Below, piece by piece: positions 49,691-61,099 of a stretch of 64,000 bases of DNA. A program made the position numbers and the translations under genes. Within the stretch, counting starts at the first letter, position 1; the number at the start of each line of letters is the position of its first letter. Source of the DNA: Coriaria nepalensis (Eukaryota > Streptophyta > Magnoliopsida > Cucurbitales > Coriariaceae); contig CP114482.1 of the NCBI GenBank assembly GCA_027186245.1, positions 17,255,209 through 17,319,208 on the forward strand, given 5' to 3'. A model generated the notes under the pieces. It was not told the origin of the DNA. It saw only the letters and a program-made list of their open reading frames with translations, and did no database searches.

Positions 49691-52186
49691 ATTGTTGCCT
49701 TCAATAGATCAACTGCAAGTTATGCACGAAAGTCATGTTTAAAGGCCGAATTTCATTCGAAGTGATTTAGAATGATTTATTGACTAATACCGACGCAAAA
49801 ATATGACTTTTAGGTAAAACAAATGCATAGTTGCCTTCAATAGATCAATTGCCAGTTATATATGAAAGTCGTGTCTTAAATACACAAATAGAACTGGTTC
49901 AAAGTGCTTCCAAATAATTGAATGATATGAAAAGACTGAATGATATGCTTTTTATGGCTAAAACAATGCATTGTTGTCTTCAATAGATTAATTGCAAGTT
50001 ATGTAAGAAAATCATGTTTGAAGGGCGAAAATAGAATTCGTCCGACTTAATTTACAATGATTTAACGACTAGAAAAGACTCATTGACATGACTTTAAGGC
50101 TAAACAAATGCATTGTTGCCTTCAATAGATCAACTGCAAGTTATGCACGAAAGTCATGTTTAAAGGCCGAATTTCATTCGAAGTGATTTAGAATGATTTA
50201 CTGACTAAAAGAGACGCAATAATATGACTTTAAGGCTAAAAAATGCATAGTTGCCATTAATAGATCAATTGCAAGTTATGCATGAAAGTCGCGTTTTAAA
50301 TGCAAAAAGAGAATTGGTTCGAAGTGCCTTCAAACAATTTAATGATTGAAAAGACTGAGTGATATGCTTTTTAACTCTAAAATAATGCATTGTTGTCTTC
50401 AATAGATTAATTACAAGTTATGTAAGAAAATAATGTTTGAAGGGCGCAAATAGAATTCGTTCGAATTCATTTAGAATGATTTAATGACTAGAAGAGACTC
50501 AGTGACATGACTTCCAGCCTAAACAAATGCATTGTTGCCTTCAATAGATCAACTGCAAGTTACGCACGAAAGTCATGTTTAAAGGCCGAATTTGGTTCGA
50601 AGTGATTTAGAATGATTTACTTACTAAAAGAGACGCAAAAATATGATTTTAAGGCTAAAAAATGCATAATTGCCATCAATAGATCAATTGCAAGTTATGC
50701 ATGAAAGTCGCGTTTTAAATGCAAAAAGAGAATTGGTTCGATGTGCCTTCAAACAATTTAATGATTGAAAAGACTGAGTGATACGCTTTTTAACGCTAAA
50801 ATAATGCATTGTTGTCTTCAATGGATTAATTACAAGTTATGTAAGAAAATAATGTTTGAAAGGCGCAAATAGAATTCGTTCGAATTCATTTAGAATGATT
50901 TAATGACTAGAAGAGACTCAGTGACATGACTTCCAGCCTAAACAAATGCATTGTTGCCTTCAATAGATCAACTGCAAGTTACGCACGAAAGTCATGTTTA
51001 ATAGCCGAATTTCATTCGAAGTGATTTAGAATGATTTACTGACTAAAAGAGACGCAAAAATATGATTTTAAGGCTAAAAAATGCATAGTTGCCATCAATA
51101 GATCAATTGCAAGTTATGCATGAAAGTCGCGTTTTAAATGCAAAAAGAGAATTGGTTCGAAGTGCCTTCAAACAATTTAATAATTGAAAAGACTGAGTGA
51201 CATGTTTTTTAACGCTAAAATAATGCATTGTTGTCTTCAATAGATTAATTACAAGTTTTGTAAGAAAATATTGTTTGAAGAGCAAAAATAGAATTCGTTC
51301 GAATTAATTTAGAATGATTTAATGACTAGAAGAGACTCATTGACATGACTTTAAGGCTAAATAAATGCATTGTTGCCTTCAATAGATCAACTGCAAGTTA
51401 CGCACGAAAGTCATGTTTAAAGGCCGAATTTCGTTCGAAGTGATTTAGAATGATTTACTAACTAAAAGAGACGCAAAAATATGATTTTACGGCTAAAAAA
51501 TGCATAGTTGCCATCAATAGATCAATTGCAAGTTATGCATGAAAGTCGCGTTTTAAATGCAAAAAGAGAATTGGTTCGAAGTTCCTTCAAACAATTTAAT
51601 GATTGAAAAGACTGAGTGATATGCTTTTTAACGCTAAAATAATGCATTGTTGTCTTCAATAGATTAATTACAAGTTATGTAAGAAAATAATGTTTGAAGG
51701 GCAAAAATAGAATTCGTTCGAATTAATTTAGAATGATTTAATGACTAGAAGAGACTCAATGACATGACTTTAAGGCTAAACAAATGCATTGTTGCCTTCA
51801 ATAGATCAACTGCAAGTTACGCACGAAAGTCATGTTTAAAGGCCGAATTTCGTTCGAAGTGATTTAGAATGATTTACTGACAAAAAGAGACGCAAAAATT
51901 TGACTTTAAGGCTAAAAAAATGCATAGTTTCCATCAATAGATCAATTGGAAATTATGCATGAAAGCCGCGTTCTAAATGCAAAAAGAGAATTGGTTCGAA
52001 GTGCCTTCAAAAAATTTAATGATTGAAAGGACTGAGTGATATGCTTTTTAATGCTAAAATAATGCATTGTTGTCTTCAATAGACTAATTACAAGTTATGT
52101 AAGAAAATAATGTTTGAATGGCGAAAATAGAATTCGTTCGAATTAATTTAGAATGATTTTATGGCTAGAAGAGACTCAGTGACATG

Positions 52187-52228
52187 ACTTTAACGCAAAA
52201 CAAATGCACTTTAAGGCTAAACAAACGC
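52187..52228 (+). repeat. 21 bp duplication in C, copy of 40,323
   Basis: Corresponds to 40,323 at +11,864; cgca form. Confidence 0.9.
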
Positions 52229-52883
52229 ATTGTTGCCTTCAATAGATCAACTGCAAGTTATGCACGAAAGTCATGTTTAAAGGCCGAATTTCATTCGAAG
52301 TGATTTAGAATGATTTATTGACTAATACCGACGCAAAAATATGACTTTTAGGTAAAACAAATGCATAGTTGCCTTCAATAGATCAATTGCAAGTTATATA
52401 TGAAAGTCGTGTCTTAAATACACAAATAGAACTGGTTCAAAGTGCTTCCAAATAATTTAATGATATGAAAAGACTGAATGATATGCTTTTTATGGCTAAA
52501 ACAATGCATTGTTGTCTTGAATAGATTAATTGCAAGTTATGTAAGAAAATCATGTTTGAAGGGCGAAAATAGAATTCGTCCGACTTAATTTACAATGATT
52601 TAACGACTAGAAAAGACTCATTGACATGACTTTAAGGCTAAACAAATGCATTGTTGCCTTCAATAGATCAACTGCAAGTTATGCACGAAAGTCATGTTTA
52701 AAGGCCGAATTTCATTCGAAGTGATTTAGAATGATTTAGTGACTAAAAGAGACGCAATAATATGACTTTAAGGCTAAAAAATGCATAGTTGCCATTAATA
52801 GATCAATTGCAAGTTATGCATGAAAGTCGCGTTTTAAATGCAAAAAGAGAATTGGTTCGAAGTGCCTTCAAACAATTTAATGA

Positions 52884-53190
52884 CATGAAAAGACTGAATG
52901 ATATGCTTTTTGTGGCTAAAACAATGCATTGTTGTCTTCAATAGATTAATTGCAAGTTATGTAAGAAAATCATGTTTGAAGGGCAAAAATAGAATTCGTC
53001 CGACTTAATTTACAATGATTTAACGACTGGAAGAGACTCATTGACATGACTTTAAGGCTAAATAAATGCATTGTTGCCTTCAATAGATCAACTGCAAGTT
53101 ACGCACGAAAGTCATGTTTAAAGGCCGAATTTTGTTCGAAGTGAGTTAGAATGATTTACTGACTAAAAGAGACGCAAAAATATGATTTTG
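52884..53190 (+). repeat. Candidate gene-conversion tract
   Basis: Flanks match copy 1 of the 11.87 kb duplication. This stretch instead reads tgacatgaaaagactgaatg, tttgtggctaaaac, cgtccgacttaatttac, cgactggaagag and gaattttgttcgaagtgag. All of these match about 54,585-54,890, roughly 1.7 kb downstream in the same copy. The counterpart in copy 1 (about 41,014-41,330) reads tgattgaaaagactgag, aactctaaaat and cattcgaagtgattt. Which copy was changed cannot be decided from this window. Confidence 0.72.
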
Positions 53191-53888
53191 AGGCTAAAAA
53201 AATGCATAGTTTCCATCAATAGATCAATTGGAAATTATGCATGAAAGCCGCGTTCTAAATGCAAAAAGAGAATTGGTTCGAAGTGCCTTCAAACAATTTA
53301 ATGATTGAAAAGACTGAGTGATATGCTTTTTAATGCTAAAATAATGCATTGTTGTCTTCAATAGATTAATTACAAGTTATGTAAGAAAATAATGTTTGAA
53401 TGGCCAAAATAGAATTCGTTCGAATTAATTTAGAATGATTTTATGGCTAGAAGAGACTCAGTTACATGACTTCAAGGCTAAACAAATGCATTGTTGCCTT
53501 CAATAGATCAACTGCAAGTTACGCACGAAAGTCATGTTTAAAGGCCGAATTTCGTTCGAAGTGATTTAGAATGATTTACTGACAAAAAGAGACGCAAAAA
53601 TTTGACTTTAAGGCTAAAAAAATGCATAGTTTCCATCAATAGATCAATTGGAAATTATGCATGAAAGCCGCGTTCTAAATGCAAAAAGAGAATTCGTTCG
53701 AAGTGCCTTCAAAAAATTTAATGATTGAAAGGACTGAGTGATATGCTTTTTAATGCTAAAATAATGCATTGTTGTCTTCAATAGACTAATTACAAGTTAT
53801 GTAAGAAAATAATGTTTGAATGGCGAAAATAGAATTCGTTCGAATTAATTTAGAATGATTTTATGGCTAGAAGAGACTCAGTGACATG

Positions 53889-53930
53889 ACTTTAACGCAA
53901 AACAAATGCACTTTAAGGCTAAACAAACGC
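53889..53930 (+). repeat. 21 bp duplication in C, copy of 42,021
   Basis: Corresponds to 42,021 at +11,868; cgca form. Confidence 0.9.
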
Positions 53931-55171
53931 ATTGTTGCCTTCAATAGATCAACTGCAAGTTATGCACGAAAGTCATGTTTAAAGGCCGAATTTCATTCGA
54001 AGTGATTTAGAATGATTTATTGACTAATACCGACGCAAAAATATGACTTTTAGGTAAAACAAATGCATAGTTGCCTTCAATAGATCAATTGCAAGTTATA
54101 TATGAAAGTCGTGTCTTAAATACACAAATAGAACTGGTTCAAAGTTCTTCCAAATAATTTAATGATATGAAAAGACTGAATGATATGCTTTTTATGGCTA
54201 AAACAATGCGTTGTTGTCTTCAATAGATTAATTGCAAGTTATGTAAGAAAATCATGTTTGAAGGGCGAAAATAGAATTCGTCCGACTTAATTTACAATGA
54301 TTTAACGACTAGAAGAGACTCATTGACATGACTTTAAGGCTAAACAAATGCATTGTTGCCTTCAATAGATCAACTGCAAGTTATGCACGAAAGTCATGTT
54401 TAAAGGCCGAATTTCATTCGAAGTGATTTAGAATGATTTACTGACTAAAAGAGACGCAATAATATGACTTTAAGGCTAAAAAATGCATAGTTGCCATCAA
54501 TAGATCAATTGCAAGTTATGCATGAAAGTCGTGTCTTAAATGCAAAAAATAGAATTGGTTTGAAGTGCTTCCAAACAATTTAATGACATGAAAAGACTGA
54601 ATGATATGCTTTTTGTGGCTAAAACAATGCATTGTTGTCTTCAATAGATTAATTGCAAGTTATGTAAGAAAATCATGTTTGAAGGGCAAAAATAGAATTC
54701 GTCCGACTTAATTTACAATGATTTAACGACTGGAAGAGACTCATTGACATGACTTTAAGGCTAAATAAATGCATTGTTGCCTTCAATAGATCAACTGCAA
54801 GTTACGCACGAAAGTCATGTTTAAAGGCCGAATTTTGTTCGAAGTGAGTTAGAATGATTTACTGACTAAAAGAGACGCAAAAATATGATTTTGAGGCTAA
54901 AAAAATGCATAGTTTCCATCAATAGATCAATTGGAAATTATGCATGAAAGCCGCGTTCTAAATGCAAAAAGAGAATTGGTTCGAAGTGCCTTCAAACAAT
55001 TTAATGATTGAAAAGACTGAGTGATATGCTTTTTAATGCTAAAATACTGCATTGTTGTCTTCAATAGATTAATTACAAGTTATGTAAGAAAATAATGTTT
55101 GAATGGCGAAAATAGAATTCGTTCGAATTAATTTAGAATGATTTTATGGCTAGAAGAGACTCAGTTACATG

Positions 55172-55213
55172 ACTTTAAAGCAAAACAAATGCACTTTAAG
55201 GCTAAACAAATGC
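55172..55213 (+). repeat. 21 bp duplication in C, copy of 43,304
   Basis: Corresponds to 43,304 at +11,868; agca form. Confidence 0.9.
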
Positions 55214-56452
55214 ATTGTTGCCTTCAATAGATCAACTGCAAGTTATGCACGAAGTCATGTTTAAAGGCCGAATTTCATTCGAAGTGATTTAGAATGATTT
55301 ATTGACTAAAACCGACGCAAAAATATGACTTTTACGTAAAACAAATGCATAGTTGCCTTCAATAGATCAATTGCAAGTTATATATGAAAGTCGTGTCTTA
55401 AATGCACAAATAGAATTGGTTCAAAGTGCTTCCAAATAATTTAATGATATGAAAAGACTGAATGATATGCTTTTTATGGCTAAAACAATGCATTGTTGTC
55501 TTCAATAGATTAATTGCAAGTTATGTAAGGAAATCATGTTTGAAGGGCGAAAATAGAATTCGTTTGACTTAATTTACAATGATTTAACGACTAGAAGAGA
55601 CTCATTGACATGACTTTAAGGCTAAATAAATGCATTGTTGCCTTCAATAGATCAACTGCAAGTTATGCACGAAAGTCATGTTTAAAGGCCGAATTTCATT
55701 CGAAGTGATTTAGAATGATTTACTGACTAAAAGAGACGCAATAATATGACTTTAAGGCTAAAAAAATGGATAGTTGCCTTCAATAGATCAATTGCAAGTT
55801 ATGCATGAAAGTCGCGTTTTAAATGCAAAAAGAGAATTGGTTCGAAGTGCCTTCAAACAATTTAATGATTGAAAAGACTGAGTGATATGCTTTTTAACTC
55901 TAAAATAATGAATTGTTGTCTTCAATAGATTAATTACAAGTTATGTAAGAAAATAATGTTTGAAGGGCGCAAATAGAATTCGTTCGAATTCATTTAGAAT
56001 GATTTAATGACTAGAAGAGACTCAATGACATGACTTTAAGGCTAAACAAATGCATTGTTGCCTTCAATAGATCAACTGCAAGTTACGCACGAAAGTCATG
56101 TTTAAAGGCCGAATTTCATTCGAAGTGATTTAGAATGATTTCCTGACAAAAAGGGACGCAAAAATTTGACTTTAAGGCTAAAAAAATGCATAGTTTCCAT
56201 CAATAGATCAATTGGAAATTATGCATGAAAGCCGTGTTCTAAATGCAAAAAGAGAATTGGTTAGAAGTGCCTTCAAACAATTTAATGATTGAAAAGACTG
56301 AGTGATATGCTTTTTAATGCTAAAATAATGCATTGTTGTCTTCAATAGATTAATTACAAGTTATGTAAGAAAATAATGTTTGAATGGCGAAAATAGAATT
56401 CGTTCGAATTAATTTAGAATGATTTTATGGCTTGAAGAGACTCAGTTACATG

Positions 56453-56494
56453 ACTTTAAAGCAAAACAAATGCACTTTAAGGCTAAACAAATGC
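56453..56494 (+). repeat. 21 bp duplication in C, copy of 44,585
   Basis: Corresponds to 44,585 at +11,868; agca form with the linked tagagcaactgc downstream. Confidence 0.9.
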
Positions 56495-59400
56495 ATTGTT
56501 GCCTTCAATAGAGCAACTGCAAGTTATGCACGAAAGTCATGTTTAAAGGCCGAATTTCATTCGAAGTGATTTAGAATGATTTATTGACTAAAACCGACGC
56601 AAAAATATGACTTTTACGTAAAACAAATGCATAGTTGCCTTCAATAGATCAATTGCAAGTTATATATGAAAGTCGTGTCTTAAATGCACAAATAGAATTG
56701 GTTTAAAGTGCTTCGAAATAATTTAATGATATGAAAAGACTGAATGATATGCTTTTTATGGCTAAAACAATGCATTGTTGTCTTCAATAGATTAATTGCA
56801 AGTTATGTAAGAAAATCATGTTTGAAGGGCGAAAATTGAATTCGTCCGACTTAATTTACAATGATTTAACGACTAGAAGAGACTCATTGACATGACTTTA
56901 AGGCTAAACAAATGCATTGTTGCCTTCAATAGATCAACTGCAAGTTATGCACGAAAGTCATGTTTAAAGGCCGAATTTCATTCGAAGTGATTTAGAATGA
57001 TTTACTGACTAAAAGAGACGCAATAATATGACTTTAAGGCTAAAAAAATGGATAGTTGCCTTCAATAGATCAATTGCAAGTTATGCATGAAAGTCGTGTC
57101 TTAAATGCAAAAAATAGAATTGGTTTGAAGTGCTTCCAAACAATTTAATGACATGAAAAGACTGAATGATATGCTTTTTGTGGCTAAAACAATGCATTGT
57201 TGTCTTCAATAGATTAATTGCAAGTTATGTAAGAAAATCATGTTTGAAGGGCGAAAATAGAATTCGTCCGACTTAATTTACAATGATTTAACGACTAGAA
57301 GAGACTCATTGACATGACTTTAAGGCTAAATAAATGCATTGTTGCCTTCAATAGATCAACTGCAAGTTACGCACGAAAGTCATGTTTAAAGGCCGAATTT
57401 CGTTCGAAGTGATTTAGAATGATTTGCTGACTAAAAGAGACGCAAAAATATAATTTTGAGGCTAAAAAATGCATAGTTGCCATCAATAGATCAATTGCAA
57501 GTTATGCATGAAAGTCGCATTTTAAATGCAAAAAGATAATTGGTTCGAAGTTCCTTCAAACAATTTAATGATTGAAAAGACTGAGTGATATGCTTTTTAA
57601 CGCTAAAATAATGCATTGTTGTCTTCAATAGATTAATTACAAGTTACGTAAGAAAATAATGTTTGAAGGGCGATAGTAGAATTCGTTCAAATTAATTTAG
57701 AATGATTTAATGATTAGAAGAGACTCAGTGACATGACTTCAAGGCTAAACAAATGCATTGTTGCCTTCAATAGATCAACTGCAAGTTACGCACGAAAGTC
57801 ATGTTTAAAGGCCGAATTTCGTTCGAAGTGATTTAGAATGATTTACTGACTAAAAGAGACGCAAAAATATGATTTTAAGGCTAAAAAATGCATAGTTGCC
57901 TTCAATAGATCAATTGCAAGTTATGCATGAAAGTCGCGTTTTAAATGCAAAAAGAGAATTGGTTCGAAGTTCCTTCAAACAATTTAATGATTGAAAAGAC
58001 TGAGTGATATGCTTTTTAACGCTAAAATAATGCATTGTTGTCTTCAATAGATTAATTACAAGTTATGTAAGAAAATAATGTTTGAAGGGCGCAAATCGAA
58101 TTCGTTCGAATTCATTTAGAATGATTTAATGACTAGAAGAGACTCAGTGACATGACTTCAAGGCTAAACAAATGCATTGTTGCCTTCAATAGATCAACTG
58201 CAGGTTACGCACGAAAGTCATGTTTAAAGGCCGAATTTGGTTCGACGTGATTTAGAATGATTTACTGACTAAAAGAGACGCAAAAATATGATTTTGAGGC
58301 AAAAAAATGCATAGTTGCCATCAATAGATCAATTGCAAGTTATGCATGAAAGTCGCGTTTTAAATGCAAAAAGAGAATTGGTTCGAAGTGCTTTCAAACA
58401 ATTTAATGATTGAAAAGACTGAGTGACATGTTTTTTAACGCTAAAATAATGCATTGTTGTCTTCAATAGACTAATTACAAGTTTTGTAAGAAAATATTGT
58501 TTGAAGGGCAAAAATAGAATTCGTTCGAATTAATTTAGAATGATTTAATGACTAGAAGAGACTCAATGACATGACTTTAAGTCTAAACAAATGCATTGTT
58601 GCCTTCAATAGATCAACTGCAAGTTACGCACGAAAGTCATGTTTAAAGGCCGCATTTCGGCCGAAGTGATTTAGAATGATTTACTGACTAAAAAAGACGC
58701 AAAAATATGACTTTAAGGCTAAAAAAATGCATAGTTTCCATCAATAGATAAATTGCAAATTATGCATGAAAGCCGCGTTCTAAATGCAAAAAGGGAATTG
58801 TTTCGAAGTGCCTTCAAACAATTTAATGATTGAAAAGACTGAGTGATATGCTTTTTAAAGCTAAAATAATGCATTGTTGTCTTCAATAGATTAATTACAA
58901 GTTATGTAAGAAAATAATGTTTGAAGGGCGATAATAGAATTCGTTCAAATTAATTTAGAATGATTTAATGACTAGAAGAGACTCAGTGACATCACTTCAA
59001 GGCTAAACAAATGCATTGTTGCCTTCAATAGATCAACTGCAAGTTACGCACGAAAGTCATGTTTAAAGGCCGAATTTGGTTCGAAGTGATTTAGAATGAT
59101 TTACTGACTAAAAGAGACGCAAAAATATGATTTTGAGGCTAAAAAATGCATAGTTGCCATCAATAGATCAATTGCAAGTTATGCATGAAAGTCGCGTTTT
59201 AAATGCAAAAAGAGAATTGGTTCGAAGTGCCTTCAAACAATTTAATGATTGAAAAGACTGAGTGACATGTTTTGTAACGCTAAAATAATGCATTCTTGTC
59301 TTCAATAGATTAATTACAAGTTATGTAAGAAAATAATGTTTGAAGGGCGCAAATAGAATTCGTTCGAATTCATTTAGAATGATTTAATGACTAGAAGAGA

Positions 59401-61099
59401 CTCAGTGACATGACTTCAAGCCTAAACAAATGCATTGTTGCCTTCAATAGATCAACTGCAAGTTACACACGAAAGTCATGTTTAAAGGCCGAATTTCGTT
59501 CGAAGTGATTTAGAATGATTTACTGACTAAAAGAGACGCAAAAATTTGACTTTAAGGCTAAAAAAATGCATAGTTTCCATCAATAGATCAATTGGAAATT
59601 ATGCATGAAAGCCGCGTTCTAAATGCAAAAAGAGAATTGGTTCGAAGTGCCTTCAAGCAATTTAAAGATTGAAAAGACTGAGTGATATGCTTTTTAACTC
59701 TAAAATAATGCATTGTTGTCTTCAATAGATTAATTACAAGTTATGTAAGAAAATAATGTTTGAAGGGCGCAAATAGAATTCGTTCGAATTCATTTAGAAT
59801 GATTTAATGACTAGAAGAGACTCAGTGACATGACTTCAAGGCTAAACAAATGCATTGTTGCTTTCAATAGATCAACTGCAAGTTACGCACGAAAGTCATG
59901 TTTAAAGGCCGAATTTCATTCGAAGTGATTTAGAATGATTTATTGACTAAAACCGACGCAAAAATATGACTTTTAGGTAAAACAAATGCATAGTTGCCTT
60001 CAATAGATCAATTGCAAGTTATATATGAAAGTCGTGTCTTAAATGCACAAATAGAATTGGTTCAAAGTGCTTCCAAATAATTTAATGATATGAAAAGACT
60101 GAATGATATGCTTTTTATGGCTAAAACAATGCATTGTTGTTTTCAATAGATTAATTGCAAGTTATGTAAGAAAATCATGTTTGAAGGGCGAAAATAGAAT
60201 TCGTCCGACTTAATTTACAATGATTTAACGACTAGAAGAGACTCATTGACATGACTTTAAGGCTAAACAAATGCATTGTTGCCTTCAATAGATCAACTGC
60301 AAGTTACGCACGAAAGTCATGTTTGAAGGCCGAATTTCATTCGAAGTGATTTAGAATGATTTACTGACTAAAAGAGACGCAATAATATGACTTTAAGGCT
60401 AAAAAAATGGATAGTTGCCTTCAATAGATCAATTGCAAGTTATGCATGAAAGTCGTGTCTTAAATGCAAAAAATAGAATTGGTTTGAAGTGCTTCCAAAC
60501 AATTTAATGACATGAAAAGACTGAATGATATGCTTTTTGTGGCTAAAACAATGCATTGTTGTCTTCAATAGATTAATTGCAAGTTATGTAAGAAAATCAT
60601 GTTTGAAGGGCGAAAATAGAATTCGTCCGACTTAATTTACAATGATTTAACGACTAGAAGAGACTCATTGACATGACTTTAAGGCTAAATAAATGCATTG
60701 TTGCCTTCAATAGATCAACTGCAAGTTACGCACGAAAGTGATGTTTAAAGGCCGAATTTCGTTCGAAGTGATTTAGAATGATTTGCTGACTAAAAGAGAC
60801 GCAAAAATATGATTTTGAGGCTAAAAAATGCATAGTTGCCATCAATAGATCAATTGCAAGTTATGCATGAAAGTCGCGTTTTAAATGCAAAAAGAGAATT
60901 GGTTCGAAGTTCCTTCAAACAATTTAATGATTGAAAAGGCTGAGTGATATGCTTTTTAACGCTAAAATAATGCATTGTTGTCTTCAATAGATTAATTACA
61001 AGTTATGTAAGAAAATAATGTTTGAAGGGCGATAATAGAATTCGTTCAAATTAATTTAGAATGATTTAATGATTAGAAGAGACTCAGTGACATGACTTC

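Larger units (their letters stand above)
49234..61099 (+). repeat. 11.87 kb segmental tandem duplication, copy 2
   Basis: Immediately adjacent and in the same orientation. It ends before 61,207, where the A reads gactagaagag while the base-for-base counterpart at 49,341 reads gacaaaaagag. It differs from copy 1 by scattered substitutions, the indels noted for copy 1, and one block of clustered differences at about 52,884-53,190. Real differences between the copies make a simple assembly duplication less likely, though not excluded. Confidence 0.9.

Noticed and set aside
31230..58511. Recurrent minus-strand open frame of 60 codons, opening MLFKQYFLTK or MPFKQYFLTK, in the right half
   Set aside because: Same explanation: one trimer variant (gacatgttttttaacg in B) happens to give a start, and its copies follow the 1,257, 2,538 and 11,868 bp duplications. 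No coding signal.
37370..61099. 11.87 kb duplication as a pure assembly artefact
   Set aside because: The copies differ by a 4 bp and a 2 bp indel, scattered substitutions and a clustered mosaic block, so they are not one sequence placed twice. Read-level confirmation is still desirable.
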